Part shown: positions 1 through 9,029 of the stretch, piece by piece | How positions within the stretch are numbered: position 1 is the first letter of the stretch | Layout: each line of letters begins with the position of its first letter | Source of the DNA: Fidelibacterota bacterium | GTDB taxonomy: Bacteria > Fidelibacterota > Marinisomatia > Marinisomatales > SCKK01 | Reading direction: 5' to 3' | NCBI GenBank assembly: GCA_004124475.1 | Contig: SCKK01000005.1 | Location: 1-64,000, forward strand | Length of the DNA stretch: 64,000 nucleotides | Made by a program: the position numbers and the translations under genes | Notes under the pieces: model-generated | Told to the model about the DNA's origin: nothing | The model's input: the letters and a program-made list of their open reading frames with translations, nothing else | The model's database searches: none

Positions 1-123
1 AAACAGGAATTGAAATTCTTTCATAAAGAAACAAAAGAATCATATTGGACGATGATAAAAACAGTTGAATATAATCTCAGAGAGACTGTTAAAAATAATA
101 TTCCTGGTAGTCATTTTTGCTAA
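1..123 (+). CDS. C-terminal fragment of an unidentified protein (5' end outside window)
   Basis: The frame is open from base 1 to a TAA at 121-123, giving 40 residues rich in Lys, Glu and aromatic residues and ending IPGSHFC. The segment looks helical and has no recognisable motif. I cannot name the family from this much sequence. It could also be a chance open frame, because only 40 codons are visible. Confidence 0.4.
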   Translation, partial: KQELKFFHKETKESYWTMIKTVEYNLRETVKNNIPGSHFC

Positions 124-622
124 AGTGTATACGATGTCATGACACAGTTAGTGCTACTAAGAAGTGTGTACGATCTCATGGAACTTGCCAGGTAAGTACT
201 AGAAATAAAATATCTTTTATGAATGAACGCAATGCCGTATAACCATTGCATCAACACGACCGCAAGGGCTTAAAGGTTATAAGAATCTCTGTGCTCAATT
301 TCAATTCGTTGTGTTTCTCAAAGATTTGTAACATATTCCTTGCGGCGGGTTATGCAGGCCATTAGGCGACATATCACTAATTAAGAAGCGCACAAATTGA
401 AGGTTACATCAAAATGCTAAGAAAATTGGATATTGTCGTGATCCTTGTAAAGGATTGGCCGGAAATGATTATTGAGGACGCCTATCTTTTCAATGTCACC
501 ACTGGTGGAGTATGGGGCATGACTATAATAGATGAAGGCAATTATTACAATTGCTCACATCATGTAAGATGTAATTATAATTTTAGAAAAATCTCTTACT
601 AACCCAACCTGTGGAGGAAACT
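124..622. other. Spacer with direct repeat and attC-like inverted repeats
   Basis: No convincing gene is seen. A 19-bp direct repeat with few mismatches lies at 123-141 and 162-180 (AAGTGTATACGATGTCATG versus AAGTGTGTACGATCTCATG). Nested inverted repeats occur further right: ATAACC 239-244 with GGTTAT 348-353, and CCGCAAGG 260-267 with CCTTGCGG 338-345. A 62-codon open frame at 414-602 has no ribosome binding site and no recognisable domain, and is not supported as a gene. Confidence 0.4.
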
Positions 623-1270
623 ATGAAGATAAAATATTTGGTAGTAATATGTGCCTGGTTCCCCTGTCAATTCCTTTTTGCAGATAAAGGAAAGGATGTA
701 GCAATAGAAATCGTCATCCAAAATCAGGTAAGGCAGACCCTAGACAACGTTGTGTTGGATTATCTGATTCCAAATGGGCTAGGACTGAACCTACATAGAA
801 AGGATTGGACTGCATCTATTTTGTATGGATATAACAGCTACTTCTTTCAAAAACCCGCAATAAACGTTGGTGTCTTTAAGGAAACCAATACGATATTAGG
901 TAATATAGGAATTCTAACAAGTTTAAACCCAGTCGTTGGAATAGAACATTATTTTTATGACAGTGTCCATAATAAGGATCTGCAAAAGGTACTCAAACAA
1001 TCCTTCAATTATCTTATGACGGAGATTGGTATTCTGGGTCGGAAATACACACTCCATCGAATGGTGGGCCTTGAAGGATCAATTCGGTTAGGAATCATTT
1101 ATGAATTGAGTGGATTAGCGGATATAACTAAGTATGGACGAACTCCACTAAAGCTATGGATTAACATCGGAAGTTTGCGACCAGGGATTTCATGGGATTA
1201 CATTGTACACGACTCGATGGAAGGTTGGGACGTGGATAATATCAAACTAATTGTTGAATATATATTATAA
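623..1270 (+). CDS. Small secreted or outer-membrane hypothetical protein
   Basis: The start is taken at ATG 623 because GGAGGAA at 612-618 is a strong ribosome binding site; the open frame begins earlier at a GTG (611) that overlaps this site. The protein has 215 residues. Residues 1-20 form a signal peptide (basic start, hydrophobic core, cleavage near FADKG). The mature part shows alternating hydrophobic and aromatic residues and many glycines, as in small beta-barrel or periplasmic beta proteins. The family is not recognised. It stands alone, facing the convergent permease gene at 1672-2424, and is not part of a visible operon. Confidence 0.7.
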   Translation: MKIKYLVVICAWFPCQFLFADKGKDVAIEIVIQNQVRQTLDNVVLDYLIPNGLGLNLHRKDWTASILYGYNSYFFQKPAINVGVFKETNTILGNIGILTSLNPVVGIEHYFYDSVHNKDLQKVLKQSFNYLMTEIGILGRKYTLHRMVGLEGSIRLGIIYELSGLADITKYGRTPLKLWINIGSLRPGISWDYIVHDSMEGWDVDNIKLIVEYIL

Positions 1271-1671
1271 GGTATCCCACATTTTTTTAAATAGATTATA
1301 ATAGCTTCAATTGGAGACAGAATTAGACATTACGCACTCTAACCCCCACCTTTATGTTTAATTCAAGAGTTTTCTGATTCTTAGTTCAACTCATTCTCTT
1401 TTCAGGTTGTAGTACATTCCTTTTTCACTTTACCCTGTGGAATAGGGTTCCCTTTGGGAATTCCACAGGGCGAACACAAACTTTAAGCTACCCACTAAAA
1501 TAAATACAAAATAAAATGCCTGCCAAACCTGAGTAAGCTCAATGTACAAGGAAATCCTCCTTCCTTGTACTTTTCATAAGTTCCTCTTGAATGACCTTTA
1601 CAAGATACTGGAAAACGAGAAAAAATAAATGTCTTCCTTGCTTTCCTTCCTTCGTTCGTTGTCCTTATCTA
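1271..1671. other. Convergent intergenic region with two perfect inverted repeats
   Basis: The region lies between convergent genes. It holds an inverted repeat with 11-bp arms (CCCTGTGGAAT / ATTCCACAGGG, 1433-1470) and a second hairpin with 10-bp arms (1544-1570). Around 1630-1660 there is a low-complexity CTTCC/GTTC stretch. No coding potential is evident. Confidence 0.6.
1544..1574 (+). terminator. Hairpin with short T-run, possible terminator
   Basis: GTACAAGGAA and TTCCTTGTAC form a perfect 10-bp stem with a 7-nt loop, followed by CTTTT on the plus strand. It lies 274 bp after the nearest plus-strand gene, so its use as that gene's terminator is uncertain. It could equally be a mobile or REP-like palindrome. 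Confidence 0.35.
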
Positions 1672-2424
1672 TTAAACACCAAACCAAAGTATAATGGCAA
1701 ATAAAATAATAGTTACAGTTACCACTTTTTTCACCCACTTATGACCTTTTAGGGTTGTCAGTCTCACTCCTACCTGACCACCTATAAATGTACCGACACC
1801 TAAAATTAATCCAAGAGTCCAATTAACCATTCCCTTACTTGCAAAAATGCTCAGAGATAAAATCGTGAAAACCAAAACGCAACCTACTTTTACAGCATTT
1901 CCTTTAACCAAATCAAGACCCAAAAAGCTGGTAGCAGTCAGAATTAAAAAACCGACACCAGCTTGAACAAAACCACCATAGATACCCACCATAAAAAAAC
2001 CAAGTGTCAATCCAATCACCGAGGACATGGAATCATTTTTATGCAACGAAGTTTCTTTGGCGCTCGTTTTTAACAGAGTCCAAAGAGAAATCACGATCAT
2101 TAAAAAAGCGAGGATTCTTCGAAATGCATCATCTCCGACTTCCAATGCTCCCCAAGTCCCCAGAGCAGCTCCCATGGTTGCGGGGATAGCGGTCCACAAT
2201 GCTAATCTCCATTCTAACACTTTGTGACGCTGAAAACCCCAAACCGCACCAAAATTTTGAATAACAATACCGACACGATTTGTGCCATTAGCAACTGTAG
2301 GAGGTAAACCGAGGAAAATTAGTATAGGTAATGTCAAAAAGGATCCACCGCCGGCAACTACATTTATTACTCCGGCAATCAATCCCACTGCAAATAAAAT
2401 TAATAAGGCGTAATCCCCTATCAT
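1672..2424 (-). CDS. TauE/SafE (TSUP) family membrane permease
   Basis: This is a 250-residue integral membrane protein with about seven to eight hydrophobic helices. The N-terminal stretch carries the glycine-rich motif GVINVVAGGGSFLTLP. A second half (around residues 135-175) repeats the pattern with GGFVQAGVGF. Both are hallmarks of the TauE/SafE (TSUP, DUF81) family, which moves sulfur-containing or organic anions across the inner membrane. The specific substrate cannot be read from sequence. Length is typical for the family. It lies downstream of rplS on the same strand (81-bp gap), but nothing ties its function to translation. Confidence 0.85.
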   Translation of the reverse strand: MIGDYALLILFAVGLIAGVINVVAGGGSFLTLPILIFLGLPPTVANGTNRVGIVIQNFGAVWGFQRHKVLEWRLALWTAIPATMGAALGTWGALEVGDDAFRRILAFLMIVISLWTLLKTSAKETSLHKNDSMSSVIGLTLGFFMVGIYGGFVQAGVGFLILTATSFLGLDLVKGNAVKVGCVLVFTILSLSIFASKGMVNWTLGLILGVGTFIGGQVGVRLTTLKGHKWVKKVVTVTIILFAIILWFGV

Positions 2425-2505
2425 ACTATTGATAGAATCACGTGGCTGAATAATGTAATTGTCTGATTTTTCTGATGTACCAGAAAAAGTTAAAGTTCGT
2501 AGATA

Positions 2506-2847
2506 TTATCGTCTCTCTTTAATCCTGGCGGCTTTCCCTCTCAATTTTCTTAAATAATATATTTTTGCTCTACGGACTTTCCCTTTACGGATAACATCGA
2601 TGCTTTCAATACTGGGTGAGTGAAGGGGAAAAATCCTTTCCACACCAATTCCGGAAGAAATCTTCCTCACTGTAAATGTTGAATTTATTCCAGTTCCTTT
2701 TCTGGAAAGAACCACCCCTTCAAATCGTTGTATTCGCTGTCTATCGCCTTCGACAACTTTCACATTTACTTTAACAGTATCCCCAGCTCGAAAATCCGGT
2801 ATATCTTTCCGCAAATACTCCTGAGTTAAATCTTGTGCTTCAATCAT
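2506..2847 (-). CDS. rplS: 50S ribosomal protein L19
   Basis: The 113-residue protein has standard L19 features: the N-terminal [13 protein letters not shown], the conserved [19 protein letters not shown] segment, the [10 protein letters not shown] motif and a basic C terminus with [18 protein letters not shown]19 sits at the interface of the 30S and 50S subunits. Its start overlaps the end of trmD by 8 bp, so the two are probably translationally coupled. It is the last gene of the ffh-rpsP-khpA-trmD-rplS group. Confidence 0.97.
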   Translation of the reverse strand: MIEAQDLTQEYLRKDIPDFRAGDTVKVNVKVVEGDRQRIQRFEGVVLSRKGTGINSTFTVRKISSGIGVERIFPLHSPSIESIDVIRKGKVRRAKIYYLRKLRGKAARIKERR

Positions 2848-3571
2848 GACTGTTTTCCCCTATTTTCGATATTTCTTTTTCATACGCTTCCCATATATCC
2901 GGGCGCCTAAGCTGCGTTCTTTTTTCTCTTTGTTTGTTCCGCCAGGCTTCAATTTTTGCATGGTGTCCACTTAAAAGTATTTCCGGAACTTTCATTCCCC
3001 TTAATTCCGCAGGTCTCGTATAATGCGGATGATCCAACAGTTTATGTGAAAAGGAATCTGTGGTTGCCGATTTATGATCCCCCAATACTCCGGGAATCAG
3101 GCGAACAGAAGCATCTAAAATCATCATTGTGGGTAATTCACCATTTGTTAATATAAAATCACCTATGGATATTTCATCCGTCACTAAATATTTCCTTACA
3201 CGCTCATCTATACCTTTGTAGTGCCCACAGATAAATATGAGACCCCCACATTCAGACAGTTCCCAGGCTTTTTCTTGCGTAAAAGGTTCACCCTGTGGTG
3301 AAGGGAAAATTGTTCTCAGCTCCCCTTTTCCCTCGTAAACAGACTTCACATTATCCACGGCTTTAAAGATAGGTTCTGGCATCATCACCATTCCAGTTCC
3401 ACCACCAAATGGATAATCGTCCACCTGCTTGAATTTCCCACGAGCATAGTTACGAAGATCCAAAATATGGTATTTCACCAACCCCTTATTGGCTGCCCGA
3501 TTGAGTATACTCGTGGAGACGATAGCTTCTACCATCTCTGGGAAGGGTGTAATAATGAAAATTTGATTCAT
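2840..3571 (-). CDS. trmD: tRNA (guanine-N1-)-methyltransferase TrmD
   Basis: This 243-residue SPOUT-class enzyme transfers a methyl group from SAM to N1 of G37 in tRNAs, preventing +1 frameshifting. Family motifs seen are the N-terminal IITPFPEM, the [12 protein letters not shown] loop, [15 protein letters not shown], and the SAM-binding knot region [14 protein letters not shown]. The C-terminal tRNA-binding helical domain includes [13 protein letters not shown]. Length is typical. It overlaps rplS by 8 bp and lies 93 bp downstream of khpA. The usual rimM gene is not present in that gap. Confidence 0.97.
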   Translation of the reverse strand: MNQIFIITPFPEMVEAIVSTSILNRAANKGLVKYHILDLRNYARGKFKQVDDYPFGGGTGMVMMPEPIFKAVDNVKSVYEGKGELRTIFPSPQGEPFTQEKAWELSECGGLIFICGHYKGIDERVRKYLVTDEISIGDFILTNGELPTMMILDASVRLIPGVLGDHKSATTDSFSHKLLDHPHYTRPAELRGMKVPEILLSGHHAKIEAWRNKQREKRTQLRRPDIWEAYEKEISKIGENSHD

Positions 3572-3664
3572 TACGCCTTTAATCCTCTGGACAGGAGTTG
3601 GGTAATAATGAATTTACCTGGTTCTGTAAGAAGCTAAACTAACCGATCCAGGGTCAATTTATCT

Positions 3665-3898
3665 TTACTCTACTATTTCAAGGAGAGCTCTTTTCCCTCC
3701 CTCCTTGGCGCTGATGGCTGACATTATTGTCCGGATTGCCTGGGCTGTTCTGCCGTGTTTTCCTATGACCTTACCCAAATCACCATCGCCAACCCTCAGT
3801 TCGTATATGATAGTTCTTTCACTCTCTACTGGGCTTATACTTACTTCATCAGGTTTATCTACAAGCTCTTTTACTATACGTTCTAAGAATTCTTTCAT
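3665..3898 (-). CDS. khpA: KH-domain RNA-binding protein (KhpA/YlqC family)
   Basis: The start is taken at ATG 3898, preceded by AGGAGG at proper spacing; an upstream in-frame GTG at 3907 lies just after this site. The 77-residue protein is almost entirely one KH domain, with the diagnostic GKVIGKHGRTAQAIRTIM helix-turn-helix motif. KhpA proteins bind RNA broadly and are linked to ribosome assembly and cell-size control in other bacteria. Its place between rpsP and trmD is the standard gene order. Confidence 0.93.
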   Translation of the reverse strand: MKEFLERIVKELVDKPDEVSISPVESERTIIYELRVGDGDLGKVIGKHGRTAQAIRTIMSAISAKEGGKRALLEIVE

Positions 3899-4082
3899 GT
3901 TTACCACCTCCTACTTATGCTTTAACCAGGCTATCTTCCATATTGAATTCATATCCCATATTAGCATATTACAGTACCATATGGAACAACTTACTTGTTA
4001 GAAGATTCCTCTTCATTCTCATCATCGGCTGAGTCATCATCCATATTCTCATTTTCATCAGTATGACCTTTCTCACCAGCAT

Positions 4083-4940
4083 TTAAACTGCTCTGTTCAT
4101 TTTCTTCTTTTGTCTCTTTTTAACTACTTTCGAGTCACCCTTGTTTTTATCTGGAGTTGTATCATTTAATTCATCGGTAGATTCAACTTCGGTCACATCC
4201 TCCACATTTGCCTTTGCTTCTTCATCTGATTCCATTTCGTGTTCACCTTCATGAACTTTAGATTTCTTGTCTTGTTCATCCTCAAATTTATCTAACTCCT
4301 TCTTTTCCACAGCCTCCGAAACTTCCTTACTTGGTTCAGTATCCTCAACTACCTCAGGTTCCACCTCTTTCTTAGGCTTTTCTGCCGATTTGCTTTCTAC
4401 ACCCTCAGATTCATCATCGTTTTCTTCGGAAACTTTTTCTGAGTCAACTACGGGCTCTTTCAATTCTTCATCAGAATCCAGCTCGGTTGTCACCGTCTTT
4501 GCTTCAATTTGTTTCTCTGCTACTACAGTTTCAGAAAGATCTGCTTCTGATATAGCTTGTGTTTTCACTGATTCTTCTGCCAACTTCAGTTTTTCAGATT
4601 CCTTTTGTTTTTCGCGCTCTTCTCTGTCTAATAACCACTTCTGAAGCTCAAGATCTATCGTATGTTCATCAAGCCCCTGGCGAATCATGTGCCATTTGTA
4701 TGCCAGACCAGCCTTCTTCAGCAGGTTCTTTACAGTGAACGTAGGTTGGGCGCCTAGCTCAAGCCAGTGAATTATTCGATCCTCTTTAAGAGAAAAATTT
4801 TTCTTATTTTTTATTGGGTCATACCAGCCCACTTCTTCTATTGGGGCGCCGTCACGCCTTTTTCTCGAATCTATAACGACCACCCTGAAAAATGGTCTAT
4901 TCCTTCTTCCAATCCGTTTCAGTCTGATTTTCGTTGCCAC
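4083..4940 (-). CDS. rpsP: 30S ribosomal protein S16 with long acidic C-terminal extension
   Basis: Residues 1 to about 85 are a normal S16: IRLKRIGRRNRPFFRVVVID, EEVGWYDP, and the GAQPTFTVKNLLKKAG motif. The remaining roughly 195 residues are a low-complexity tail rich in Glu, Lys, Ser, Val and Asp, predicted disordered. S16 of many bacteria is only 80-90 residues; FCB-group members often carry tails, but this one is unusually long and acidic. The annotated frame ends in a basic stretch (KKRQKKKMNRAV) after an A5 run at 4117-4121. A one-base slip there would continue an acidic tail (KETKEENEQSS...) to a TAA at 3991-3993. Either the gene is recently frameshifted, the base count is wrong, or slippage occurs. 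Confidence 0.93.
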   Translation of the reverse strand: MATKIRLKRIGRRNRPFFRVVVIDSRKRRDGAPIEEVGWYDPIKNKKNFSLKEDRIIHWLELGAQPTFTVKNLLKKAGLAYKWHMIRQGLDEHTIDLELQKWLLDREEREKQKESEKLKLAEESVKTQAISEADLSETVVAEKQIEAKTVTTELDSDEELKEPVVDSEKVSEENDDESEGVESKSAEKPKKEVEPEVVEDTEPSKEVSEAVEKKELDKFEDEQDKKSKVHEGEHEMESDEEAKANVEDVTEVESTDELNDTTPDKNKGDSKVVKKRQKKKMNRAV

Positions 4941-4950
4941 TTATTACTCC

Positions 4951-6282
4951 TTAGTTTATCATTCTAAAATAGCGATTCATCATACGATTATTTTTATTAA
5001 TCTTCGATACATTTTTCATCATCATTTTCAATTGGTTGTACTGCTTTAATAATGAATTTACCTCCTGCACAGATCGTCCACTCCCCATTGCTATCCGTTT
5101 TCTTCTACTCCCATTAATTATCCCTGGGTTTTGTCGTTCCTGATGTGTCATAGAATTGATAATAGCTTCTGTCCAAATTAACTGATTATCATCCATTACC
5201 AACCCCCTTGTTATTTGCTTCATGCCCGGTATTAAGCTCATAACCTCTTCCATAGATCCCAATTTTCTCATCTGTTTTAATTGGTCTTGAAAATCCTCAA
5301 GAGTGAATTCCTGTTTTCTCAGTTTCTCTGTTATTCTAAGGGATTGCTCCTTATCCAATAAACTCTCGGCTTTTTCCACCAACGTTACTATGTCACCCAT
5401 TCCAAGAATTCGGCTCGCCATCCTATCAGGATGGAACAACTCCAATCCACCAATTTTTTCACTGGTACCAATAAATTTGATTGGTTTTTTTGTAATAGCG
5501 GTGAGTGAAACCGCTGCTCCGCCTCTGGCATCACCATCCATCTTTGTAAGAATAATTCCAGTAATATCCAAGGCTGAGGAAAACACAGATGCGGAATTAA
5601 CAGCATCTTGACCCGTCATTCCGTCCACCACGAATAAAATCTCCTGAGGTTTGGTCATTTCAGAAATTTGCACGATTTCTTCCATCATCTCGCCATCCAC
5701 ATGGAGACGTCCTGCAGTGTCCAATATGACTGCATCACATTTTGTAGATTCCGCTTCATCAATTCCATTCAAACAGATTTTTACAGGATCGTTGTATTCT
5801 TCCACCCAAACCGGTATATCAATCTGCTCTCCAAATTTTACCAACTGTTCTACAGCCGCAGGACGGTAAATATCCGCTGCAACCATTAACATCTTTTTCC
5901 CCTGAGCCCTAAGATAATAAGCTAATTTAGCAGCGGTTGTAGTTTTCCCGGAACCTTGAAGTCCCGCTAATAAAATTATTGTGGGGGGCTTGGACACAAA
6001 TTGAATTTTTTCTGTCTGTTTTCCCAGAAGATCCGTCAATTCATTATGTATTATCTTAATAAATTGCTGTCCTGGTGTTACCGATCTTAAAACAGGGGAA
6101 CCCTTGGCGTTTTCAATCACAGAATTAACAAAATCTCTCGCCACTTTATAATTGACATCTGCTTCCAACAAAGCGCGACGGATTTCCCGACCGGTATCGG
6201 TGATGTTTTTCTCCGTAATTTTCCCCAAACCACGAAGTTGGCGAAATATTAAATTGAACCTATCTTGCAATTGTTCGAACAT
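4951..6282 (-). CDS. ffh: Signal recognition particle GTPase Ffh (SRP54)
   Basis: The 443-residue protein has the full N-G-M layout. The N domain is a four-helix bundle (1-90). The G domain has P-loop GLQGSGKTTTAAKLA near residue 107, DTAGRLHVD, TKMDGDARGGAAVS and the GTSEKIGGLELF closing motif. The methionine-rich M domain includes the signal-sequence-binding finger loop and the MGSGRSVQEVN helix that contacts 4.5S RNA. It targets membrane proteins co-translationally to FtsY/SecYEG. The tail ends in many Met and Asn residues. It is the first gene of the rpsP-khpA-trmD-rplS operon, 10 bp upstream of rpsP. Confidence 0.97.
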   Translation of the reverse strand: MFEQLQDRFNLIFRQLRGLGKITEKNITDTGREIRRALLEADVNYKVARDFVNSVIENAKGSPVLRSVTPGQQFIKIIHNELTDLLGKQTEKIQFVSKPPTIILLAGLQGSGKTTTAAKLAYYLRAQGKKMLMVAADIYRPAAVEQLVKFGEQIDIPVWVEEYNDPVKICLNGIDEAESTKCDAVILDTAGRLHVDGEMMEEIVQISEMTKPQEILFVVDGMTGQDAVNSASVFSSALDITGIILTKMDGDARGGAAVSLTAITKKPIKFIGTSEKIGGLELFHPDRMASRILGMGDIVTLVEKAESLLDKEQSLRITEKLRKQEFTLEDFQDQLKQMRKLGSMEEVMSLIPGMKQITRGLVMDDNQLIWTEAIINSMTHQERQNPGIINGSRRKRIAMGSGRSVQEVNSLLKQYNQLKMMMKNVSKINKNNRMMNRYFRMIN

Positions 6283-6462
6283 AGTCTTATTTACATTTAT
6301 TTTAGCGGAGAAATTTAGCAGGGAAACTAAAAGATTTGCAAAAGATATTTATACGAGAAATTATTAGGTTAATAATGCCAATTTATAGAGCACTAATAGA
6401 TAACATATAATACCTATCGAAGTCCTCCCTACTTCCTTTTCATCTCCTCACACACTAATTCT

Positions 6463-8721
6463 TTACAATCCAGCAATCAGATTCAATGCCGATCCAGCTT
6501 TAAACCAATCTATTTGAGATGAAGAGTATGTATGATTCAATTGTGTTGTCGTATTAAAACCATCAGAGTTACTGACGACCAATTCCAATGGATGACCAGG
6601 CGTAAAATCTTTCAGCCCTCGAATGGAAATCCGACTGTCTTCTTTAATCAAGTTGTAATCATCGGGATTAGAGAAAGTCAGGGCTAAAATTCCCTGCTTT
6701 TTTAGATTCGTCTCATGTATTCTGGCAAAACTTTTTACGATGATTGCCACACACCCGAGGTGCCGAGGTTCCATGGCAGCATGTTCTCGGCTGGACCCTT
6801 CACCATAATTCTCGTCCCCAAACACAACCCAACTGTGCCCTCTAGATTGATATTCCCTCGCAATGATGTTGTATCGAATCCCATGTTCTCCTGTAAAAAT
6901 ATTAGTCCCTACACCAATTTCGTCTGTAAAAGCATTTACTGCACCAATAAAAAGGTTATTCGAAATATTATCAATATGTCCCCTAAAACGGAGCCATGGA
7001 CCAGCGGGAGAAATATGGTCGGTAGTACATTTCCCTTTGGCTTTCATTAATACCGGAAAATCTTCCAAATTCTTCCCATTCCAAGCTGGAAATGGCTTCA
7101 AAAGTTGTATTCGCTCACTTTTCGGTGAAACTTTTACCACAATTTTTGACTTATCTTCCGGCGGAGATACAAATCCATCCTTACCTGTTTCGAATCCATT
7201 AGCAGGTAATTCATCTCCTACCGGCGCTTTCAACTTGACCAATTTTCCTTCCTCGTTTGGTAAAAAATCACTTACAGGATTATACGATAAGCGTCCGCCA
7301 AACGCCATAGCAGTGACGATTTCCGGTGAGCCCATAAAAGCAAGTGTGGAAGCATTCCCGTCATTTCTTCTGGCAAAGTTCCGGTTGAAGGAGGTTACGA
7401 TAGTATTTTTCTTCCCCTCTGTCTTATCCAGTCGCTTCCATTGACCTATGCAAGGTCCACAGGCATTTGCCAAAACCAACCCTCCCACATCCGTTAAATC
7501 CTTGAGTTGTCCATCCCTTTCAATTGTTGCTCTTACCTGTTCCGAGCCTGGAGTTACCAATAAGGGTATTTTTGTTTTTAACCCCAGTGCCTTCGCCTGT
7601 CTTGCCACGTGTGCGGACCGTTCTATATCCTCATAAGAAGAATTTGTACAACTTCCAATCAAAGCTACGCTTATTTCATCGGGGTAGCTTTCTTTCTCAA
7701 CTGCTGCAGCCATTTCTGAAATTGGTCTTGCCAGGTCCGGTGTATAAGGTCCAACCAAATGAGGATCCAACTCAGAAAGGTTGATTTCTATAATCTCATC
7801 GTAAAAATCCTCCGGATTCTGAAGTACTTCCGGATCAGCAACCAGATTATCAGCCACTGATTCCGCCAATTCTGCTACTTTCTCCCTGCCCGTAGCTTTA
7901 AGATAAGCTGACATCCTGTGATCGAAAGGAAATATAGAAGTGGTAGCGCCCAATTCAGCACCCATATTTGTAATCGTCCCCTTTCCCGTACAGCTTATGG
8001 ATTCTGTCCCTTCACCAAAATATTCTACGATTTTTCCTGTTCCACCTTTCACCGTAAGAATTCCAGCTAATTTTAATATGACGTCCTTTGGAGCAGTCCA
8101 TCCGGAGAGAGAACCTGTAAGTTTAACTCCAATTAATCCAGGCCAGGATAGATTCCACGGTATACCGATCATGACATCTACAGCATCCGCCCCACCGACG
8201 CCTATGGCAAGCATCCCCAGCCCACCTCCGTTTGGAGTATGTGAATCTGTTCCGATCATCATTCCACCCGGGAATGCATACTGTTCCAAAACAACTTGAT
8301 GAATAATTCCCGACCCGGGTTTCCAAAAGCCAATACCATACTTTTGGCAAACGGTCAGCAGAAAATTATAAATCTCGCTGTTCTCAGATTTCGCATGGTT
8401 CAGATCATCCTCAGCACCCACTTCCGCCCTGATAAGGTGATCACAATGGACAGTTGTAGGTACGGCGGTATACTCTCTCCCAGCCATCATGAATTGAAGG
8501 AGCGCCATCTGGGCAGTTGCATCTTGCATAGCAACACGATCCGGCTTAAAATTCACATAAGATTTGAAAGGGACTGGAGGTTTCTCCAACTTATCAAAGA
8601 GATGCACATATAATATTTTTTCTGCAAATGTGAGAGGACGTCCCATCAGTTTTCTGCCAGATTCCACCTTACGAGAAAAATCCGAATAAAATTTAAAAAT
8701 TATTTCTTTATCCCTTAACAT
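6463..8721 (-). CDS. acnA: Aconitate hydratase (mitochondrial-type)
   Basis: This 752-residue aconitase converts citrate to isocitrate in the TCA cycle using a [4Fe-4S] cluster. Cluster cysteines are visible in [10 protein letters not shown] (near residue 355) and [10 protein letters not shown] (near 421). Other family motifs are [19 protein letters not shown] and, in the swivel domain, [17 protein letters not shown] near residue 645. The length and the [10 protein letters not shown]-terminal motif match the eukaryotic mitochondrial-like subgroup rather than the longer AcnA/IRP1 or AcnB forms, so the symbol acnA is approximate. It is transcribed alone, separated from ffh by 180 bp and divergent from porU. 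Confidence 0.93.
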   Translation of the reverse strand: MLRDKEIIFKFYSDFSRKVESGRKLMGRPLTFAEKILYVHLFDKLEKPPVPFKSYVNFKPDRVAMQDATAQMALLQFMMAGREYTAVPTTVHCDHLIRAEVGAEDDLNHAKSENSEIYNFLLTVCQKYGIGFWKPGSGIIHQVVLEQYAFPGGMMIGTDSHTPNGGGLGMLAIGVGGADAVDVMIGIPWNLSWPGLIGVKLTGSLSGWTAPKDVILKLAGILTVKGGTGKIVEYFGEGTESISCTGKGTITNMGAELGATTSIFPFDHRMSAYLKATGREKVAELAESVADNLVADPEVLQNPEDFYDEIIEINLSELDPHLVGPYTPDLARPISEMAAAVEKESYPDEISVALIGSCTNSSYEDIERSAHVARQAKALGLKTKIPLLVTPGSEQVRATIERDGQLKDLTDVGGLVLANACGPCIGQWKRLDKTEGKKNTIVTSFNRNFARRNDGNASTLAFMGSPEIVTAMAFGGRLSYNPVSDFLPNEEGKLVKLKAPVGDELPANGFETGKDGFVSPPEDKSKIVVKVSPKSERIQLLKPFPAWNGKNLEDFPVLMKAKGKCTTDHISPAGPWLRFRGHIDNISNNLFIGAVNAFTDEIGVGTNIFTGEHGIRYNIIAREYQSRGHSWVVFGDENYGEGSSREHAAMEPRHLGCVAIIVKSFARIHETNLKKQGILALTFSNPDDYNLIKEDSRISIRGLKDFTPGHPLELVVSNSDGFNTTTQLNHTYSSSQIDWFKAGSALNLIAGL

Positions 8722-9029
8722 CCATTTACTCCCTCAATTATTATCATCCATATTTTTAAAAATACTTATGGAACCAGTAAATTTTCCTCACGTTAAACGG
8801 TTCAAACCTCAGTCGGAAATTACGAGGATCATATCCAAATCTCAACTTTTATAGCAAAAGAATTAATCATAAAAACATATTATCCAAAAATCATGACTTC
8901 CTCAAAGTAATCCCACGGTGATAGATATATAATGGCACTAGCGTCCAGGAGAAATGTCTACCTATCGACAGACAGGGAGTATTTTCCCGGAGGGACTCCT
9001 GCAGAGGAGCAATACCTGCCCCGTAACTT
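8722..9029. other. Divergent intergenic region between aconitase and porU
   Basis: This 308-bp spacer must hold the promoters for both divergent genes, but no clear -35/-10 pair is evident. Near the porU side (8940-9020) lies a GC-richer patch with short inverted repeats (for example TCCTGCAGAGGA), resembling the palindromic repeats seen elsewhere in the window. Confidence 0.4.

Noticed and set aside
414-602. 62-codon open frame near the left edge
   Set aside because: No ribosome binding site, signal peptide or domain; length compatible with chance.
4267-4644. 125-residue serine-rich protein on the plus strand
   Set aside because: It is the antisense shadow of the Glu/Lys-rich S16 tail (GAA/TCT codons read backwards).
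6863-7444. 193-residue plus-strand frame
   Set aside because: Antisense to conserved aconitase sequence; no ribosome binding site or domain.
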